Positions 63,882 to 64,000 of a DNA stretch of 64,000 bases are shown here, in pieces. Source of the DNA: Arenimonas caeni (GTDB lineage: Bacteria > Pseudomonadota > Gammaproteobacteria > Xanthomonadales > Xanthomonadaceae); NCBI RefSeq assembly GCF_003024235.1, contig NZ_KZ679084.1, positions 272,683-336,682 of the forward strand. The letters run 5' to 3'. Position 1 is the first letter of the stretch. Each line of letters opens with the position of its first letter. The notes beneath the pieces were generated by a model. The model saw only the letters and a list, made by a program, of their open reading frames with translations, made no database searches and had not been told where the DNA came from. The translations under genes were made by a program, and so were the position numbers.

Positions 63882-64000
63882 AGGGGACAGGTGCATTTAA
63901 AGAAAGGGGGGCAGGTCCACTTATCGCGGCGCGATAAGTGGACCTGCCCCCCTTTCTTTAAATGCACCTGTCCCCTTTAAGGCACGACGTGCTGGGTGAC
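63858..64000. repeat. Perfect 143-bp palindrome reaching the window edge
   Basis: Every base from 63858 pairs with its mirror up to 64000 around a centre at 63929 (TTATCGCGGCGCGATAA). The arms contain two repeat motifs (GGGGACAGGTGCATTTAAAG and GGGGGGCAGGTCCACTTATC) and also 24 bp of the preceding gene, including its stop codon. Repeat palindromes normally end outside genes. Here the second arm carries the reverse complement of coding sequence, so the DNA appears to fold back. Confidence 0.95.

Overview
This window is GC-rich, gene-dense DNA, nearly all of it chromosomal housekeeping and signalling genes. It looks like a gammaproteobacterium of the Lysobacterales (Xanthomonadales). Three gene orders support this: the type IV pilus chemosensory order pilG-pilI-pilJ-chpA/pilL-chpB-chpC without pilH or pilK (as in Xylella), the order aroK-aroB-(WGR protein)-hemE, and the wider order proC-yggS-pilT-pilU...pyrB-ruvX-yqgE...tonB-gshB-pilG, which is also found in Pseudomonas aeruginosa. 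This placement is from memory of gene order and not from a search. I saw no rRNA, tRNA, CRISPR array, prophage or transposase gene.

Layout. 1-5.1 kb, minus strand: a two-component system followed by a MacAB-type efflux pump (adaptor, ATPase, truncated permease). 5.2-10.1 kb: a small DUF486 membrane protein, nudE-cysQ-mazG nucleotide housekeeping genes, and a divergent bioA-rsmE pair. 10.1-24.7 kb: the Pil-Chp twitching-motility system (very large ChpA/PilL kinase, PilJ receptor, PilI and ChpC couplers, degenerate ChpB, PilG regulator), then divergent gshB and a TonB-like gene. 24.7-29.8 kb: pyrB-ruvX-yqgE, an outer-membrane barrel candidate, and the PilU and PilT retraction ATPases. 29.9-40 kb: yggS-proC, a phosphatase / acyl-CoA dehydrogenase / aminoglycoside-kinase-like trio, a BtuF-like protein with pdxH, a glycerate-kinase-like gene, dodecin, an SDR protein and aroK-aroB. 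40.2-49.5 kb: a small WGR protein with hemE, a hybrid sensor kinase, a YceI-cytochrome b561-YceI set, an alkaline-phosphatase-superfamily lipoprotein, a glutaredoxin-like protein and sdaA. 49.9-60.3 kb: a c-di-GMP block (propeller-GGDEF sensor; MASE1-GGDEF-EAL coupled to an M23 peptidase; and a GGDEF-EAL enzyme coupled to a membrane-anchored substrate-binding protein). 60.3-64 kb: a phytase-like propeller lipoprotein, prfC and a hemolysin III family membrane protein.

Intergenic DNA is rich in repeats. Three copies of a roughly 190-bp ERIC-like element share 16-bp inverted arms 76 nt apart, with a compensatory base change in one copy that argues for a conserved hairpin. A second family is built on GGGGACGGGTGCA palindromes, a third is REP-like (GTGGGAGG...CCCGAC), and a fourth is built from ATCCGTG units flanking the kinase-like gene. 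The right end of the window is a perfect 143-bp palindrome that includes the 3' end of the last gene, so the sequence appears to fold back on itself there.

Functionally, the dominant theme is surface behaviour: pilus retraction and its chemosensory control, c-di-GMP turnover with several sensory inputs, an M23 peptidase, and efflux controlled by envelope sensing. Several genes have a -10 box only 6-9 nt upstream of the start codon, which suggests frequent leaderless mRNAs.
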